Below, in pieces: positions 7,354-16,809 of a DNA stretch of 64,000 nucleotides. Each line of letters begins with the position of its first letter. The first letter of the stretch is position 1. Under the pieces are notes generated by a model. It made no database searches, was not told the DNA's origin, and worked only from the letters and a program-made list of their open reading frames with translations. Both the position numbers and the translations under genes were made by a program. The stretch is from Seohaeicola_A nanhaiensis (GTDB lineage Bacteria; Pseudomonadota; Alphaproteobacteria; Rhodobacterales; Rhodobacteraceae), in the NCBI RefSeq assembly GCF_042654245.1, contig NZ_JBHSGI010000005.1:496001-560000 (forward strand). Direction: 5' to 3'.

Positions 7354-9641
7354 GTCAATCCTGCTTCTTTTTCTAGTTTATTTGCCTCGTCTTTGACGGC
7401 CCCGGGCGATTTGGCGTCCCGGGCGGGTCCGGTCGGCAGCCGGATCACGGCCATCGCGCCGTGATGATGGTTGCCATCAAATACCGGAGCATCCTCGAGG
7501 GCGAGGCTGCCGCCATGTTCCTCGATGATCTTCTTTACGATGGGCAGGCCCAGGCCCGTCCCCTCGTTGCGTGTGGTCACATAGGGTTCGAACAGCCGCG
7601 CCCGGTCTTCGGGAAGGCCGATGCCGTTGTCCGCGATCGTGATCTCGCAATCGCTCGCACGCGGCTTCAGGGTCACCCGAATCTCGGGCACAAAGCCCTC
7701 GGGCGCACCCTTCTCGCGCAGGGTGCCGATGGCCTCGCCCGCGTTCTTGATCAGGTTGGTCAGCGCCTGACCGATCATCGTGGCGTCAAGATCGGCGACC
7801 AGCGGCCCTTCGGGCAGATCAGAGCGGAAGACGACATCGGGCTGGCCGGTCTGCTGCAAAAGCACGGCATCCCGCACCAGCCGGGCCAGATCTTCGCTGC
7901 GCCGGTCGGGTTCGGGCATCCGGGCGAACTTGGAGAACTCGTCAACGATGCGGCGCAAGTCGCCGGTCTGGCGGATGATGACATCGGTCATCGCTTCCAG
8001 CCGGTCGCTGTCGTCACCTACCATCGGACCGAACTTGCGCCGGATCCGCTCGGCCGAGAGCTGGATCGGCGTCAGCGGGTTCTTGATCTCATGCGCGATC
8101 CGCCGGGCCACGTCGCCCCAGGCCGCCATCCGCTGGGCGCTGACCAGATCGGTCACGTCGTCAAAGGCCACCACATAGCCTTCCAGCCGCCCGTCCTCGT
8201 TGCGCCGGGTCGCCATGCGCACCAGCAGGTTTTCCAGCCGTCCATTGCGCGACACCTTGACCTCGCCCTGCGCCACCTCCGTGCCCCCCGCGCGCAGAGA
8301 CTGGAACAGCGGCCCGAATTCCGGGATCGCCACGGACAGCGCCAGCAACTGGCCCTCGCCCGACCAGTCCAGCAACCGTTCGGCCGAGCGATTGACGAAG
8401 GTCACGCGGCCCTCGGGATCGAGACCGACAACCCCCGACGTGACCGAGGACAGCACGGAATCGAACAGCCGCCGCCGACGCTCGATCTGGCGGGTGTTGT
8501 CCAGCAGCGTCTCGCGCTGGCCTTTCAGTTGCCGGGTCATCTGATTGAAGTAGCGCCCGAGCATGGAAATCTCGTCGTCGCCCTCTTCCTCGATGACCTG
8601 CACGTCCAGATCGCCGCCGCCGACCCTTTGCGCCGCCATCGTCAGCTGCCCGACCGGGCGCGACAGACGTTCGGCGAACCAGAGGCCCAGCCAGATCGCG
8701 GCCAGGATGAGGATCACCGCGAAACCGAGGTACAAGAGGCCGAATTCAAAGACGACGCGGCCCCGTTCGCTTTCCAGCTGCTGGTAAAGGCGAATGGTTT
8801 CCTTGGTCTCGTCCAGCAGGCTCAGGATCTGCCCATCGACCAGGCGGCTGACATAAAGAAAGCGGTCGACGAAGGCATCAAGCCGCACCAAAGCGCGGAA
8901 TTCGTTGTTGCCCCAGTCCTGGATGATCGAGACGCCCTGATCGTTGGCCTCGGCGATCTGCTCCGGCGAGGGGTGCTCAAAGTCGAAGAGATACGACCCC
9001 TCGCCCCGCGCCCGGATTTCGCCGGTACCGTCGATCACATAGGCCTCTTTCAAGCCTCGCTGGATTTGCGGCTGGGCCTGGGTCAGCACCACGCGCAGTT
9101 CGGCATCCGACATGAAGACCGTGGAACGCCGCGCGGAATCGAGAAAACGGGCCAGCGCGGTCGCATCCTCGACCAGATCGTGTTGCTGTTCCGCTTCATA
9201 GGCCTGCGCCGCCGCGAGCGAGGAACCGACCACCCGGCTCACCCGATCCGAGAACCAGCCTTCGAGACCGATGTTGACGGTCATCCCGGCGAAGACAGCG
9301 ACCGTGACTGTCGGGATCAATGCCAGCAGCGCAAAAACGCCAATAAGACGCAGGTGCAGGCGACTGCCGGCAGACTTGGCCCGCCGGGCCGCGATGATCC
9401 GGCCGAGATGGCCCAGGACCAACGTCGCAACGACAAGGATATAGACAAGATCGGCCAGCAGGACGAAGCGGAGGCCCATCGCCGAGGGGCCCCGGTCGAA
9501 CACGCCGATGGCAAGGAAAGTGACAAAGGCCAGCACCGGCCCCAGGACGACCAGCCCGAGGGTTGCCGCGTTCTGGACACGGCGCGTCCGGCGCCACCGA
9601 TTGAACGCCGGAATCATGCGATTATGCGACCGGGATACCAC
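7350..9641 (-). CDS. ntrY: Nitrogen sensor histidine kinase NtrY
   Basis: Membrane histidine kinase (763 aa). It has several N-terminal membrane segments, an extracytoplasmic sensing region, a HAMP domain (RLSRPVGQLTMAAQRV), a PAS domain, then HisKA with RRIAHEIKNPLTPI and an HATPase with NGIGLPEDRA and GTGLGLPIV. It phosphorylates NtrX, encoded directly downstream with an ATGA overlap. In related bacteria NtrYX affects nitrogen use, envelope and redox responses. Confidence 0.95.
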   Translation of the reverse strand: MVSRSHNRMIPAFNRWRRTRRVQNAATLGLVVLGPVLAFVTFLAIGVFDRGPSAMGLRFVLLADLVYILVVATLVLGHLGRIIAARRAKSAGSRLHLRLIGVFALLALIPTVTVAVFAGMTVNIGLEGWFSDRVSRVVGSSLAAAQAYEAEQQHDLVEDATALARFLDSARRSTVFMSDAELRVVLTQAQPQIQRGLKEAYVIDGTGEIRARGEGSYLFDFEHPSPEQIAEANDQGVSIIQDWGNNEFRALVRLDAFVDRFLYVSRLVDGQILSLLDETKETIRLYQQLESERGRVVFEFGLLYLGFAVILILAAIWLGLWFAERLSRPVGQLTMAAQRVGGGDLDVQVIEEEGDDEISMLGRYFNQMTRQLKGQRETLLDNTRQIERRRRLFDSVLSSVTSGVVGLDPEGRVTFVNRSAERLLDWSGEGQLLALSVAIPEFGPLFQSLRAGGTEVAQGEVKVSRNGRLENLLVRMATRRNEDGRLEGYVVAFDDVTDLVSAQRMAAWGDVARRIAHEIKNPLTPIQLSAERIRRKFGPMVGDDSDRLEAMTDVIIRQTGDLRRIVDEFSKFARMPEPDRRSEDLARLVRDAVLLQQTGQPDVVFRSDLPEGPLVADLDATMIGQALTNLIKNAGEAIGTLREKGAPEGFVPEIRVTLKPRASDCEITIADNGIGLPEDRARLFEPYVTTRNEGTGLGLPIVKKIIEEHGGSLALEDAPVFDGNHHHGAMAVIRLPTGPARDAKSPGAVKDEANKLEKEAGLT

Positions 9642-9741
9642 CCGCCGTCCTCATCCTGATGTGCTGCTCGAGCAGCGAGACCGCCAAAACGTCGTGGTCG
9701 GCACCGGCAAATCACCCGGCCGCCACGCTTCTGTGGCCTTT

Positions 9742-11109
9742 TTACATCAATTTACGGCGCCGTGTCACCTGAATATCGAGATCAGTGATCTTCTTGCGCA
9801 AAGTATTGCGGTTGATGCCAAGCAGATCGGCGCATTTCGCCTGATTTCCGCCCGTGGCCTCAAGCGCGATTTCGATGAGCGGGATCTCCATTTCCTTGAG
9901 GATCCGTCCGTAAAGCCCTGGCGGAGGAAGCATATTTCCGTGCAGGTCGAAATAGCGCTGAAGATGGCGCGCGACCGAGGCCGACAGCTTTTCGCCCTCG
10001 CCCTTGCCCAGCACCGGCTCGACCTCGGGCTGGTTCCCCAGCACCTGCTCTACCTCGGCACGGGTGATTTCTTCGGCGCGGCTGGTCAGGACCAGCCGAC
10101 GGATGGCGTTTTCCAGCTGACGGACGTTGCCGGGCCAGCTGTAGACGCGGAACAGCTCCTCGGCCTGCGCGCCGAGGCGCCGCTTGGGCGCGCCTTCGCG
10201 TTCGGCGCGGGCCAGGAAGTGCTGCGCGAGCAGCGGAACGTCATCGACCCGTTCCCGCAGGGCCGGCACATGCAGCGTTGCGCCGCTGAGGCGGTAATAG
10301 AGATCGCGGCGCACATGCCCCGCCTCCATCGCCTGGGCAAGGTTGGTCTGGCTGGTTGCCATGAAGCGCGGGACGTGGTCCCCCGGCACATCCATCATGC
10401 GCACGATACGGGCCTGGATTTCGTCGTCGATGTCGGAAATCTCGTCGATGAGAAGCGAGCCGCCCTTGACCCGCGCCAACACGCGGGCCGGTCCTTCGAG
10501 CTCGCGCAGATCGGCCGCCGTGACGGTCACATAGGGCAAGGTCCGGCGGTCCGAGAAATCGTGAATCGCGCGTGCGATCAGGGACTTGCCCGTCCCGCTT
10601 TCACCCGAGATCAGGACCGGCAGGTCGGTGTTCATCACCCGCGCCACCAACCGGTAGAGCGCTTGCATCACGGGCGTGCGGCCAACCAGCGGCAGATCGT
10701 CCGGGCGTTCGTCCACCTCGACCCGCTTTTCGGCCGGGCGGTGGCGTTTCAGTTCCAGCGCGCGCGCCGTGCGTTTCATCAGGTCGGGCAGGTCGAAGGG
10801 CTTGGGCAGATAGTCATAGGCCTCGGCCTCGGCCGCCTGAATAGCGGTCATGATGGTGTTCTGAGCCGAAATCACGATCACCGGCAGGCCGGGACGGTCC
10901 TTTGCGATTTTCGGCAGCATTTCCAGGCCGTTGCCGTCCGGCATCATGACGTCAGAAATGACCACGTCGCCCTTCCCCTCGCCGACCCAGCGCATCAGCG
11001 TGGTCAGCGAACTGGTCGCATGCACCTTGCATCCCGCGCGGGTGAGCGCCTGGGTCAGAACCGTGCGGATCGTGCGGTCGTCATCAGCGACCAGAACAGT
11101 GCCGTCCAT
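9742..11109 (-). CDS. ntrC: Nitrogen regulation protein NR(I), NtrC
   Basis: Response regulator of the NtrBC system (455 aa). Receiver domain with Asp53 (VISDVMMP), AAA+ domain with GESGTGKS at 169-176, C-terminal Fis-type helix-turn-helix (NQAKCADLLGINRNTLRKKI). The frame is open further upstream, but the start at 11109 overlaps the ntrB stop (TGATG) and gives a standard receiver N-terminus. GAFTGA is missing (the region reads GPARVLARVKGG), as in Rhodobacter capsulatus NtrC, which activates sigma-70 promoters. A 100-base gap separates it from ntrY. Confidence 0.95.
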   Translation of the reverse strand: MDGTVLVADDDRTIRTVLTQALTRAGCKVHATSSLTTLMRWVGEGKGDVVISDVMMPDGNGLEMLPKIAKDRPGLPVIVISAQNTIMTAIQAAEAEAYDYLPKPFDLPDLMKRTARALELKRHRPAEKRVEVDERPDDLPLVGRTPVMQALYRLVARVMNTDLPVLISGESGTGKSLIARAIHDFSDRRTLPYVTVTAADLRELEGPARVLARVKGGSLLIDEISDIDDEIQARIVRMMDVPGDHVPRFMATSQTNLAQAMEAGHVRRDLYYRLSGATLHVPALRERVDDVPLLAQHFLARAEREGAPKRRLGAQAEELFRVYSWPGNVRQLENAIRRLVLTSRAEEITRAEVEQVLGNQPEVEPVLGKGEGEKLSASVARHLQRYFDLHGNMLPPPGLYGRILKEMEIPLIEIALEATGGNQAKCADLLGINRNTLRKKITDLDIQVTRRRKLM

Positions 11110-12191
11110 CAGGGGGCCTCCTCGGTAATCGTCCCCCGCGGCACACGCGGAAGGGACAGACGAAATACGGTGCGTCCGGGCTGCGAGGTGACGGAAATCC
11201 ATCCCCCGTGGTCCGAGACGATCTTGCTGACCAGCGCCAGGCCCAGCCCGGTGCCGTTTTCGCGCCCCGACACGAAGGGGTCGAAAATCTCTTCACGGAT
11301 GGTCTCGGGAATCCCGGGGCCGTCGTCGATGATCTCGATCTGGAGCGGCAGAGACTGGCCCGTCCCATCGGCCCGGCGCAGGCTGAAGGAATGTTCGAAG
11401 AAGGTATGAATCCGGATCGTTCCGCCCTTTGGGTCAGCGGCTTCGGAGGCGTTCTTCAGCAGGTTCAGCACCACCTGCAACAGCTGGTCGGGATCGCCAT
11501 GGGCAAGCGGCAGCGAGGGGTCGTAATCCTCGATGATCTTCATATGGGCACCGAAACCCAACAGCGCCGACCGGCGCGCGCGGTCGAGAACGTCGTGGAT
11601 GTTGACCGGTTTCAGGTCGGGCGTCAGCAGATTGCCGAACTGCTCGACCTGCTCCAGCAGCTTCACGATCCGGCGACTTTCGGCGACGATGAGATCCGTG
11701 AGTTCAAGATCTTCGGGTCCGAGGTTCATGCTGAGCAGTTGCGCCGCGCCGGTGATCCCTGCGAGCGGATTCTTGATTTCATGCGCCAGCATCTCGGCCA
11801 TGCCGATGGCGGACTGCGCGGCGGATTTCACCGAATGGCTCTGGGTCATTCGCCCTGCCAGTTCACGCGGCGTGACCAGCAGGATCATCTGCCCCTCGGC
11901 GCCACTGAGCGGCGCGACCTGAAGCGCGCATTGCAGCGGCTCGCGCCCGCCTGCCGTGACGTTGACGTCATTCACGAAGAGCGGCGTGCTGCTGTCCCGC
12001 GCACGGGCAAAAGCGCCCTGGGTGGCCAGATCGACGTCGATCAGATGCCAGACCAGCCGCCCCGCCGCGCTGCGCATCGAGGTGTTCACGAACCCCTCGG
12101 CCGCCGGGTTGAGGCTGATCACATGGTCGTCCTGATCCACCAGCAGGGCCGGAACCGGAAGCGAGGCCCAAATTGTCGAATCCTCGGTCAT
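11109..12191 (-). CDS. ntrB: Nitrogen sensor kinase NR(II), NtrB
   Basis: Cytosolic PAS histidine kinase/phosphatase (360 aa) that controls NtrC according to PII state. A PAS domain lies in about 1-110, then HisKA with MLAHEIKNPLAGI (His137), then HATPase with NLLKNASEA, DDGPGIP and GTGLGLALV. The long upstream open frame is antisense-style noise; the ATG at 12191 overlaps the dusB stop by 4 bases (ATGA) and yields a normal-length NtrB. dusB(nifR3)-ntrB-ntrC is the classic alphaproteobacterial operon. Confidence 0.95.
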   Translation of the reverse strand: MTEDSTIWASLPVPALLVDQDDHVISLNPAAEGFVNTSMRSAAGRLVWHLIDVDLATQGAFARARDSSTPLFVNDVNVTAGGREPLQCALQVAPLSGAEGQMILLVTPRELAGRMTQSHSVKSAAQSAIGMAEMLAHEIKNPLAGITGAAQLLSMNLGPEDLELTDLIVAESRRIVKLLEQVEQFGNLLTPDLKPVNIHDVLDRARRSALLGFGAHMKIIEDYDPSLPLAHGDPDQLLQVVLNLLKNASEAADPKGGTIRIHTFFEHSFSLRRADGTGQSLPLQIEIIDDGPGIPETIREEIFDPFVSGRENGTGLGLALVSKIVSDHGGWISVTSQPGRTVFRLSLPRVPRGTITEEAP

Positions 12192-13183
12192 GCCGCCACC
12201 GACGGGGTTTGGGTGACGGGCGCGTTCAGCGCTTCGGCGATCAGGCGCAGAACATCTGCCGGTGCCCGCGCCGTCAGAACCGCGCGGCGCAGACCGGCGG
12301 GCGTTCCGGCGGCGTCCATATACCAGCCGAGGTGTTTGCGCGCGACGCGCACCCCCAGATCGGCGCCGTAAAACCCAAGCATCGCCTCGTAATGCGCGCT
12401 CACCATCGCCGCCAGCGCAGCGCCTTCCGGCACGTCCGGCAACGGCGCGCCAAAGAGATCGGCAGCGATGCGCGCCAGTTGCCAGGGCCGACCTTGCGCG
12501 CCCCGCCCTATCATCACGCCCGCCGCTCCCGAGGCGGCCAGTGCCGCGCGGGCCGACTCGGTCCCCGTGATGTCGCCATTCGCAATGACCGGCACCGACA
12601 CCGCCTCGACCACGCCCCGGATGGCCGCCCAGTCGGCGCGGCCGGTGTAGAACTGGCAGCGGGTGCGCCCGTGCACGGTGATCATCCGCACGCCGGCAGA
12701 CTCGGCCCGCGCTGCGATCGCAGGCGCATTCAGCGCGTCGTGGTCCCAGCCCAGCCGCATCTTCAGCGTCACCGGCACCGAGACCGCGCCGACCACTGCC
12801 TCGATCAGCCGCAGCGCGTGGTCCGGCGTCTTCATCAGCGCCGATCCGGAATATCCGTTGGTTACCTTCTTGGCCGGGCATCCCATGTTGATGTCGATGA
12901 TCGCCGCGCCGCTGTCCTCGACCAGCCGCGCGGCCTCGGCCATCCAGTGCGCCTCGCGCCCGGCGAGTTGGACCGCTGTATTCGCCACCTGCGCGCCCAG
13001 CTCGGCCTTTTCGCGGGTGCCGGGGCGCGCCTGGACCATCTCTTGGCTCGCCACCATCTCGGAGACGACCAGACCGGCCCAGAACCGCGAGACGAGATCC
13101 CGGAACGGACGGTCGGTGATCCCGGCCATGGGAGCGAGGAAGACCGGCGGATCGAGCTGATGGCTTCCGATGGTGACGTTCAA
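12188..13183 (-). CDS. dusB: tRNA-dihydrouridine synthase DusB (NifR3)
   Basis: FMN-dependent tRNA dihydrouridine synthase (331 aa). Visible: PPVFLAPMAGITDRPFRDL near the N-terminus, the Dus signature DINMGCPAKKV with the active-site Cys, HGRTR for the FMN phosphate, and MIGRGAQGRPW. No ATG fits this N-terminus. The start is set at the TTG at 13183 (MNVTIGSHQLDPPVFLAPMAG by alignment to the family), preceded by AAGG at a suitable distance. It begins the dusB-ntrB-ntrC operon. Confidence 0.92.
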   Translation of the reverse strand: MNVTIGSHQLDPPVFLAPMAGITDRPFRDLVSRFWAGLVVSEMVASQEMVQARPGTREKAELGAQVANTAVQLAGREAHWMAEAARLVEDSGAAIIDINMGCPAKKVTNGYSGSALMKTPDHALRLIEAVVGAVSVPVTLKMRLGWDHDALNAPAIAARAESAGVRMITVHGRTRCQFYTGRADWAAIRGVVEAVSVPVIANGDITGTESARAALAASGAAGVMIGRGAQGRPWQLARIAADLFGAPLPDVPEGAALAAMVSAHYEAMLGFYGADLGVRVARKHLGWYMDAAGTPAGLRRAVLTARAPADVLRLIAEALNAPVTQTPSVAA

Positions 13184-13267
13184 CTGCCTAAACCTTGTGC
13201 ATGAGTGATCCCTATCCAGCGCATCGGTCGGGCACAATGTCAGCCACCGGATTCGCGGACGCCGAAT

Positions 13268-13312
13268 AGGCAACTGCCTGTTTTTTGGGCAGGCCGCAAC
13301 GGGCAATTGCCT
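13268..13312. promoter_or_regulatory. Inverted repeat in the dusB/ispDF divergent region
   Basis: AGGCAACTGCC (13268-13278) and GGCAATTGCCT (13302-13312) form an inverted repeat with one mismatch and a 23-base spacer containing a T6 run. It lies between the divergent starts of dusB and ispDF. It could be an operator or a small hairpin; no known consensus was matched. Confidence 0.25.
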
Positions 13313-13375
13313 CGCGTGGTGGCAGCCCTTAGAGAGATGCGCAGAGACAGGCCGTTGCAAGGGACCAGACCGCCG

Positions 13376-14518
13376 ATGACCACCGCCGCCCTGATCGTCG
13401 CCGCGGGACGCGGTCTGCGTGCCGGCGGCGGTCAGCCGAAACAGTGGCGGATGCTGGCCGGGCGACCGCTGGCCGAGCATACCATCGCCGCCTTCGAGGC
13501 CGCGCCCGGCATCGCGCGGATCGCCCTGGTGCTCCACCCCGACGACATGGCCGAGCGTCGCGCCGCATTCGAGGCGCGCGGCCTGATCGTGGCCGCCGGC
13601 GGTGCCGAACGCGCCGCATCGGTGCGGGCCGGGCTGGACGCGCTGGCCGCGGCCGGCGCGACACGGGTGCTGATTCACGACGCCGCGCGGCCCTGTGTCA
13701 GCCAGACGCTGATCGCCACGGTGATTGCGGCGCTGGAAGGCGGTGCGGCGGCGGCGGCCCCGGCGCTGGCGGTGAGCGATGCGCTCTGGACCGGCGCCGA
13801 GGGGCGGGTCACCGGCACGCGCGACCGTGACGGATTGTTCCGCGCGCAGACCCCGCAGGGATTCGATCTGGCCGCGATCCGCGCCGCGCATGATGCCCAT
13901 CCGGGCGGTGCCGCCGACGATGTGGAGGTGGCACGGGCCCACGGCCTGGACGTGGCGATTCTGCCGGGCGAAGAAGACAATCTGAAAGTGACGCTGGCGC
14001 AGGATTTTTCCCGTGCCGAGAACATATTGCGAGGCAAAATGGATATCAGGCTGGGCAATGGATACGACGTGCACGCCTTCGGCCCGGGCGACCACGTGAC
14101 GCTGTGCGGCGTGACCGTCCCCCATGGCCAAGGGCTGGTGGGCCATTCCGACGCCGATGTTGGAATGCATGCGGTGACCGATGCGATCTATGGCGCGCTG
14201 GCGCAGGGGGATATCGGCCGCCACTTTCCGCCCAGCGATCCGCAGTGGAAAGGAGCGGACAGCCGGGTCTTCCTGCGACATGCCGCCGAGCTTGCCCGCG
14301 AGATGGGTTTCACGCTCAGCAACGTTGATTGCACCCTGATCTGCGAAGCCCCCAAGATCGCCCCCCATGCCGAGGCGATGCGGGAAGCGATGGCCGCCGG
14401 GCTGGGAATCGAGCCGGCGCGCGTCTCGGTCAAGGCGACGACCTCCGAGCGGTTGGGCTTTACCGGCCGGGGCGAGGGCATCGCCGCCATCGCCACCGCC
14501 ACGCTGGTGGCGGCATGA
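13376..14518 (+). CDS. ispDF: Bifunctional IspD/IspF isoprenoid enzyme
   Basis: A single chain (380 aa) carrying two non-consecutive MEP-pathway steps. Residues 1 to about 220 are the IspD cytidylyltransferase (ALIVAAGRGLRAGG, PKQWRML, HDAARPCV). From Met222 it is the IspF 2-C-methyl-D-erythritol 2,4-cyclodiphosphate synthase (GNGYDVHAFGPGDHV, HSDADVGMHAVTDAI, zinc ligands Asp and His). The start at 13376 is chosen over the longer frame because it begins directly with the IspD nucleotide loop. IspDF fusions are usual in alphaproteobacteria. ATGA overlap with pgpA. Confidence 0.96.
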   Translation: MTTAALIVAAGRGLRAGGGQPKQWRMLAGRPLAEHTIAAFEAAPGIARIALVLHPDDMAERRAAFEARGLIVAAGGAERAASVRAGLDALAAAGATRVLIHDAARPCVSQTLIATVIAALEGGAAAAAPALAVSDALWTGAEGRVTGTRDRDGLFRAQTPQGFDLAAIRAAHDAHPGGAADDVEVARAHGLDVAILPGEEDNLKVTLAQDFSRAENILRGKMDIRLGNGYDVHAFGPGDHVTLCGVTVPHGQGLVGHSDADVGMHAVTDAIYGALAQGDIGRHFPPSDPQWKGADSRVFLRHAAELAREMGFTLSNVDCTLICEAPKIAPHAEAMREAMAAGLGIEPARVSVKATTSERLGFTGRGEGIAAIATATLVAA

Positions 14519-15015
14519 ACGGCCTCGCGCAGGCCATCGCGACTGTCTTTGGCATCGGCTATCTGCGGCCTGCCCCCGGCACCTGGGGGGCGCTCGCCGC
14601 GCTGCCGCTGGTCTGGGCGCTGCATACTTTGGGCGGGTTCCCCGCGCTGCTGGCCGCGACGGCCGTAATTCTTGTGCTTGGCATCTGGGCGACTGCGGTC
14701 ATGACGCGGGGCAGCGGCAATCACGACCCCTCCGAGATCGTCGTGGACGAGGTCGCGGGCCAGTTCATTGCGCTGCTGCCGGTGTCCTGGGCGGCTTGGC
14801 GAATGGGGTTGCCGGTCACCACGCTCTGGCCCGGCTGGGTCGCCGCCTTCGTGCTGTTCCGCCTGTTCGACATCTGGAAGCCGGGCCCGGTGGGCTGGGC
14901 CGACCGGCGCAACGACGCGACGGGCGTGATGCTGGACGACGTGATCGCAGGGGCACTGGCGGCGGCCGGGATGATGCTGCTCGCCGGCCTCTGGCACGGA
15001 GTGATGGGCCGATGA
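14515..15015 (+). CDS. pgpA: Phosphatidylglycerophosphatase A
   Basis: Inner-membrane phosphatase (166 aa) that converts phosphatidylglycerol phosphate to phosphatidylglycerol. It shows the PgpA signatures FGIGYLRPAPGTWGAL near the N-terminus, DPSEIVVDEVAGQ in the middle and FRLFDIWKPGPVGWAD, separated by membrane segments. Its start overlaps the ispDF stop and its stop overlaps the pncC start, both ATGA. Confidence 0.95.
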   Translation: MNGLAQAIATVFGIGYLRPAPGTWGALAALPLVWALHTLGGFPALLAATAVILVLGIWATAVMTRGSGNHDPSEIVVDEVAGQFIALLPVSWAAWRMGLPVTTLWPGWVAAFVLFRLFDIWKPGPVGWADRRNDATGVMLDDVIAGALAAAGMMLLAGLWHGVMGR

Positions 15016-15485
15016 ACGTCGCCTCCCTCCTGGAGGCCGCCCGCGCGAAGGGAATCCGCATCGCCACCGCCGAAAGCTGCACCGGCGGCATGGTTGCCGC
15101 CGCTCTGACCGATATCCCCGGTTCCTCCGATGTGGTCGAGCGCGGGTTCGTTACCTATTCCAACGCCGCGAAGATGGACCTGCTGGGCGTAATGAAGGCG
15201 ACGCTCGACGCCCATGGCGCCGTGTCGGAAGAGGTCGCCCGCGAAATGGCCGAGGGGGCGCTGGCCCATGCCCCGGTGCAGCTCGCCGTGTCGATCACCG
15301 GCATCGCCGGCCCGGGCGGGTCGGAGTTCAAGCCCGAAGGGCGGGTTTGCTTCGGCCTTGCCGCGCGTGGCCGGCCCACGCAGGTGGAAACGGTGGAGTT
15401 CGGGGCCATCGGCCGGGCCCAGGTGCGGGCCGCAGCGCGAGACCACGCGCTGGACCTTCTCGTGAAGGCACTGACGCGCCCTTAG
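15012..15485 (+). CDS. pncC: CinA C-terminal family nicotinamide-nucleotide amidase
   Basis: Stand-alone CinA C-terminal domain (157 aa) that deamidates nicotinamide mononucleotide to nicotinate mononucleotide in NAD salvage. The catalytic loop AESCTGGMVAAALTDIPGSS and the motif SITGIAGPGGS are clear. Last gene of the ispDF-pgpA-pncC set; its stop overlaps by 4 bases the stop of the convergent PrpD-family gene. Confidence 0.92.
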   Translation: MNVASLLEAARAKGIRIATAESCTGGMVAAALTDIPGSSDVVERGFVTYSNAAKMDLLGVMKATLDAHGAVSEEVAREMAEGALAHAPVQLAVSITGIAGPGGSEFKPEGRVCFGLAARGRPTQVETVEFGAIGRAQVRAAARDHALDLLVKALTRP

Positions 15486-16771
15486 GCCAGAAAGTCAGCG
15501 AAGTCCGAGGCTTGCCCACCGCCGTTCAACCGAAGCCAGGCTTCTTCCGCATGGGATGGGCCGATCAGCGCTGCGGCTTTCGCCCGGATACGCGCCTCTC
15601 GGTCGGCAAGGCTCATCGGGGCGTCCAGATCGTGGCGCGCCTCAAGCCTCTGGCCATCGCGGCGCAGCACGCGCACCACGGATTCGGTCTCGCCCAGGCC
15701 CTCATCCTCGCGCACGCTGACCTTCCTCCGCGTCTCAATCAGGCGCGGATCGGCACAGGTGGCGTCGGCGTAGGAGGATAGATTCGCGGTATCGATGCCC
15801 AGAGCGCTCATTGCCATGACAGTCGTATAGCTGAACTTGGCGCCCAGACCGGTGGTGGGCGCGGGCTGGTTGCAGACGCTCATCCAGCGCGGATGGGTTG
15901 TCACCTCCAGTTCGGAGATTTCGGGCGCGGCGATATCCAGATCGCGCGCCGCCTCGAGCGCGGCGTGCAGCCCGTGACAGCAGGCATGAAACTTGTGGCT
16001 GACCGTTTCGAACAGCCATTCGTCGCCGAGACCGTCCAGGGCCTCATCGTCGGCCGAGCCATGGTGCGTCGCGCCGAAGCCGTAGGGGCCTTCCAGTGCG
16101 CCGGGATTTGCCACAAACCCCCGCGCCGCCAGCAGCGCGCATTCAAGCCCGCTCGCGGCTGCGATCCCGGCGTTATAGGGTTTGCCCATCGTGCCGAACT
16201 GCGCCTTCAGACCTGCCGCGCGGGTTGCCGTCAGCCCTAGGGCATGGGCCATGCGATCGGGCGTCAGGCCCAGCAGACGCCCCGCCGCCGCCGCCGCGCC
16301 AAAGGCGCCGGCCGTCGCGGTCTGATGGAATCCGGTCTGATAGTGGCTCCGCCCCAGCCACATGCCCACGCGAACCGACAACTCCATGCCGACCAGCGCC
16401 ACGTCCAGCATTTCGGCCAGTGTCGCCCCGCGCAGCTCGGCCGCCGCCAGCGCCGCCGGAAAGACGCCAACCGACGGGTGGCCGATATGGGCGAAATGGG
16501 TGTCGTCGTAATCGAGCGCATGCGAAGTCGCGCCGTTGACCAGCGCCGCCGCCCGCGCGGGCAGCCGCGTCATGGTGCCAAAGACCGCCGCCTGCGATGC
16601 GCCTCCCTCTTCGAGCACCATCTCACGGGTGATGCGCGCCACCGGCTCTGTGCTGCCCGCGCGGCCGACGGCCAGCCAGTCGAGCGCCGACAGCCGGGCG
16701 ACATGGCGCGCGGACGACGTAGGAGAAACCGGCAGGGCGGCGAAGCGGGACAGGGCATCGGTAAGTGTCAT
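15482..16771 (-). CDS. MmgE/PrpD family protein
   Basis: 429-aa member of the MmgE/PrpD superfamily, which includes 2-methylcitrate dehydratase and aconitate decarboxylase. Visible: NGATSHALDYDDTH near residue 80-92, HIGHPSVGVFPAALA, GYN-like segment around GKPYNAGIAA and KFHACCHGLHAALEA in the second domain. The exact substrate is uncertain; no methylcitrate cycle genes adjoin it. It stands alone on this strand. Confidence 0.88.
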   Translation of the reverse strand: MTLTDALSRFAALPVSPTSSARHVARLSALDWLAVGRAGSTEPVARITREMVLEEGGASQAAVFGTMTRLPARAAALVNGATSHALDYDDTHFAHIGHPSVGVFPAALAAAELRGATLAEMLDVALVGMELSVRVGMWLGRSHYQTGFHQTATAGAFGAAAAAGRLLGLTPDRMAHALGLTATRAAGLKAQFGTMGKPYNAGIAAASGLECALLAARGFVANPGALEGPYGFGATHHGSADDEALDGLGDEWLFETVSHKFHACCHGLHAALEAARDLDIAAPEISELEVTTHPRWMSVCNQPAPTTGLGAKFSYTTVMAMSALGIDTANLSSYADATCADPRLIETRRKVSVREDEGLGETESVVRVLRRDGQRLEARHDLDAPMSLADREARIRAKAAALIGPSHAEEAWLRLNGGGQASDFADFLA

Positions 16772-16809
16772 GGCGCCACACTACCGCCGCCGTGCGCGGC
16801 GACAAGGGG

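Noticed and set aside
12191..12881. N-terminal extension of NtrB to 590 residues
   Set aside because: The extra part lies over dusB in another frame and is rich in Arg and Gly; the ATGA overlap start gives a normal NtrB.
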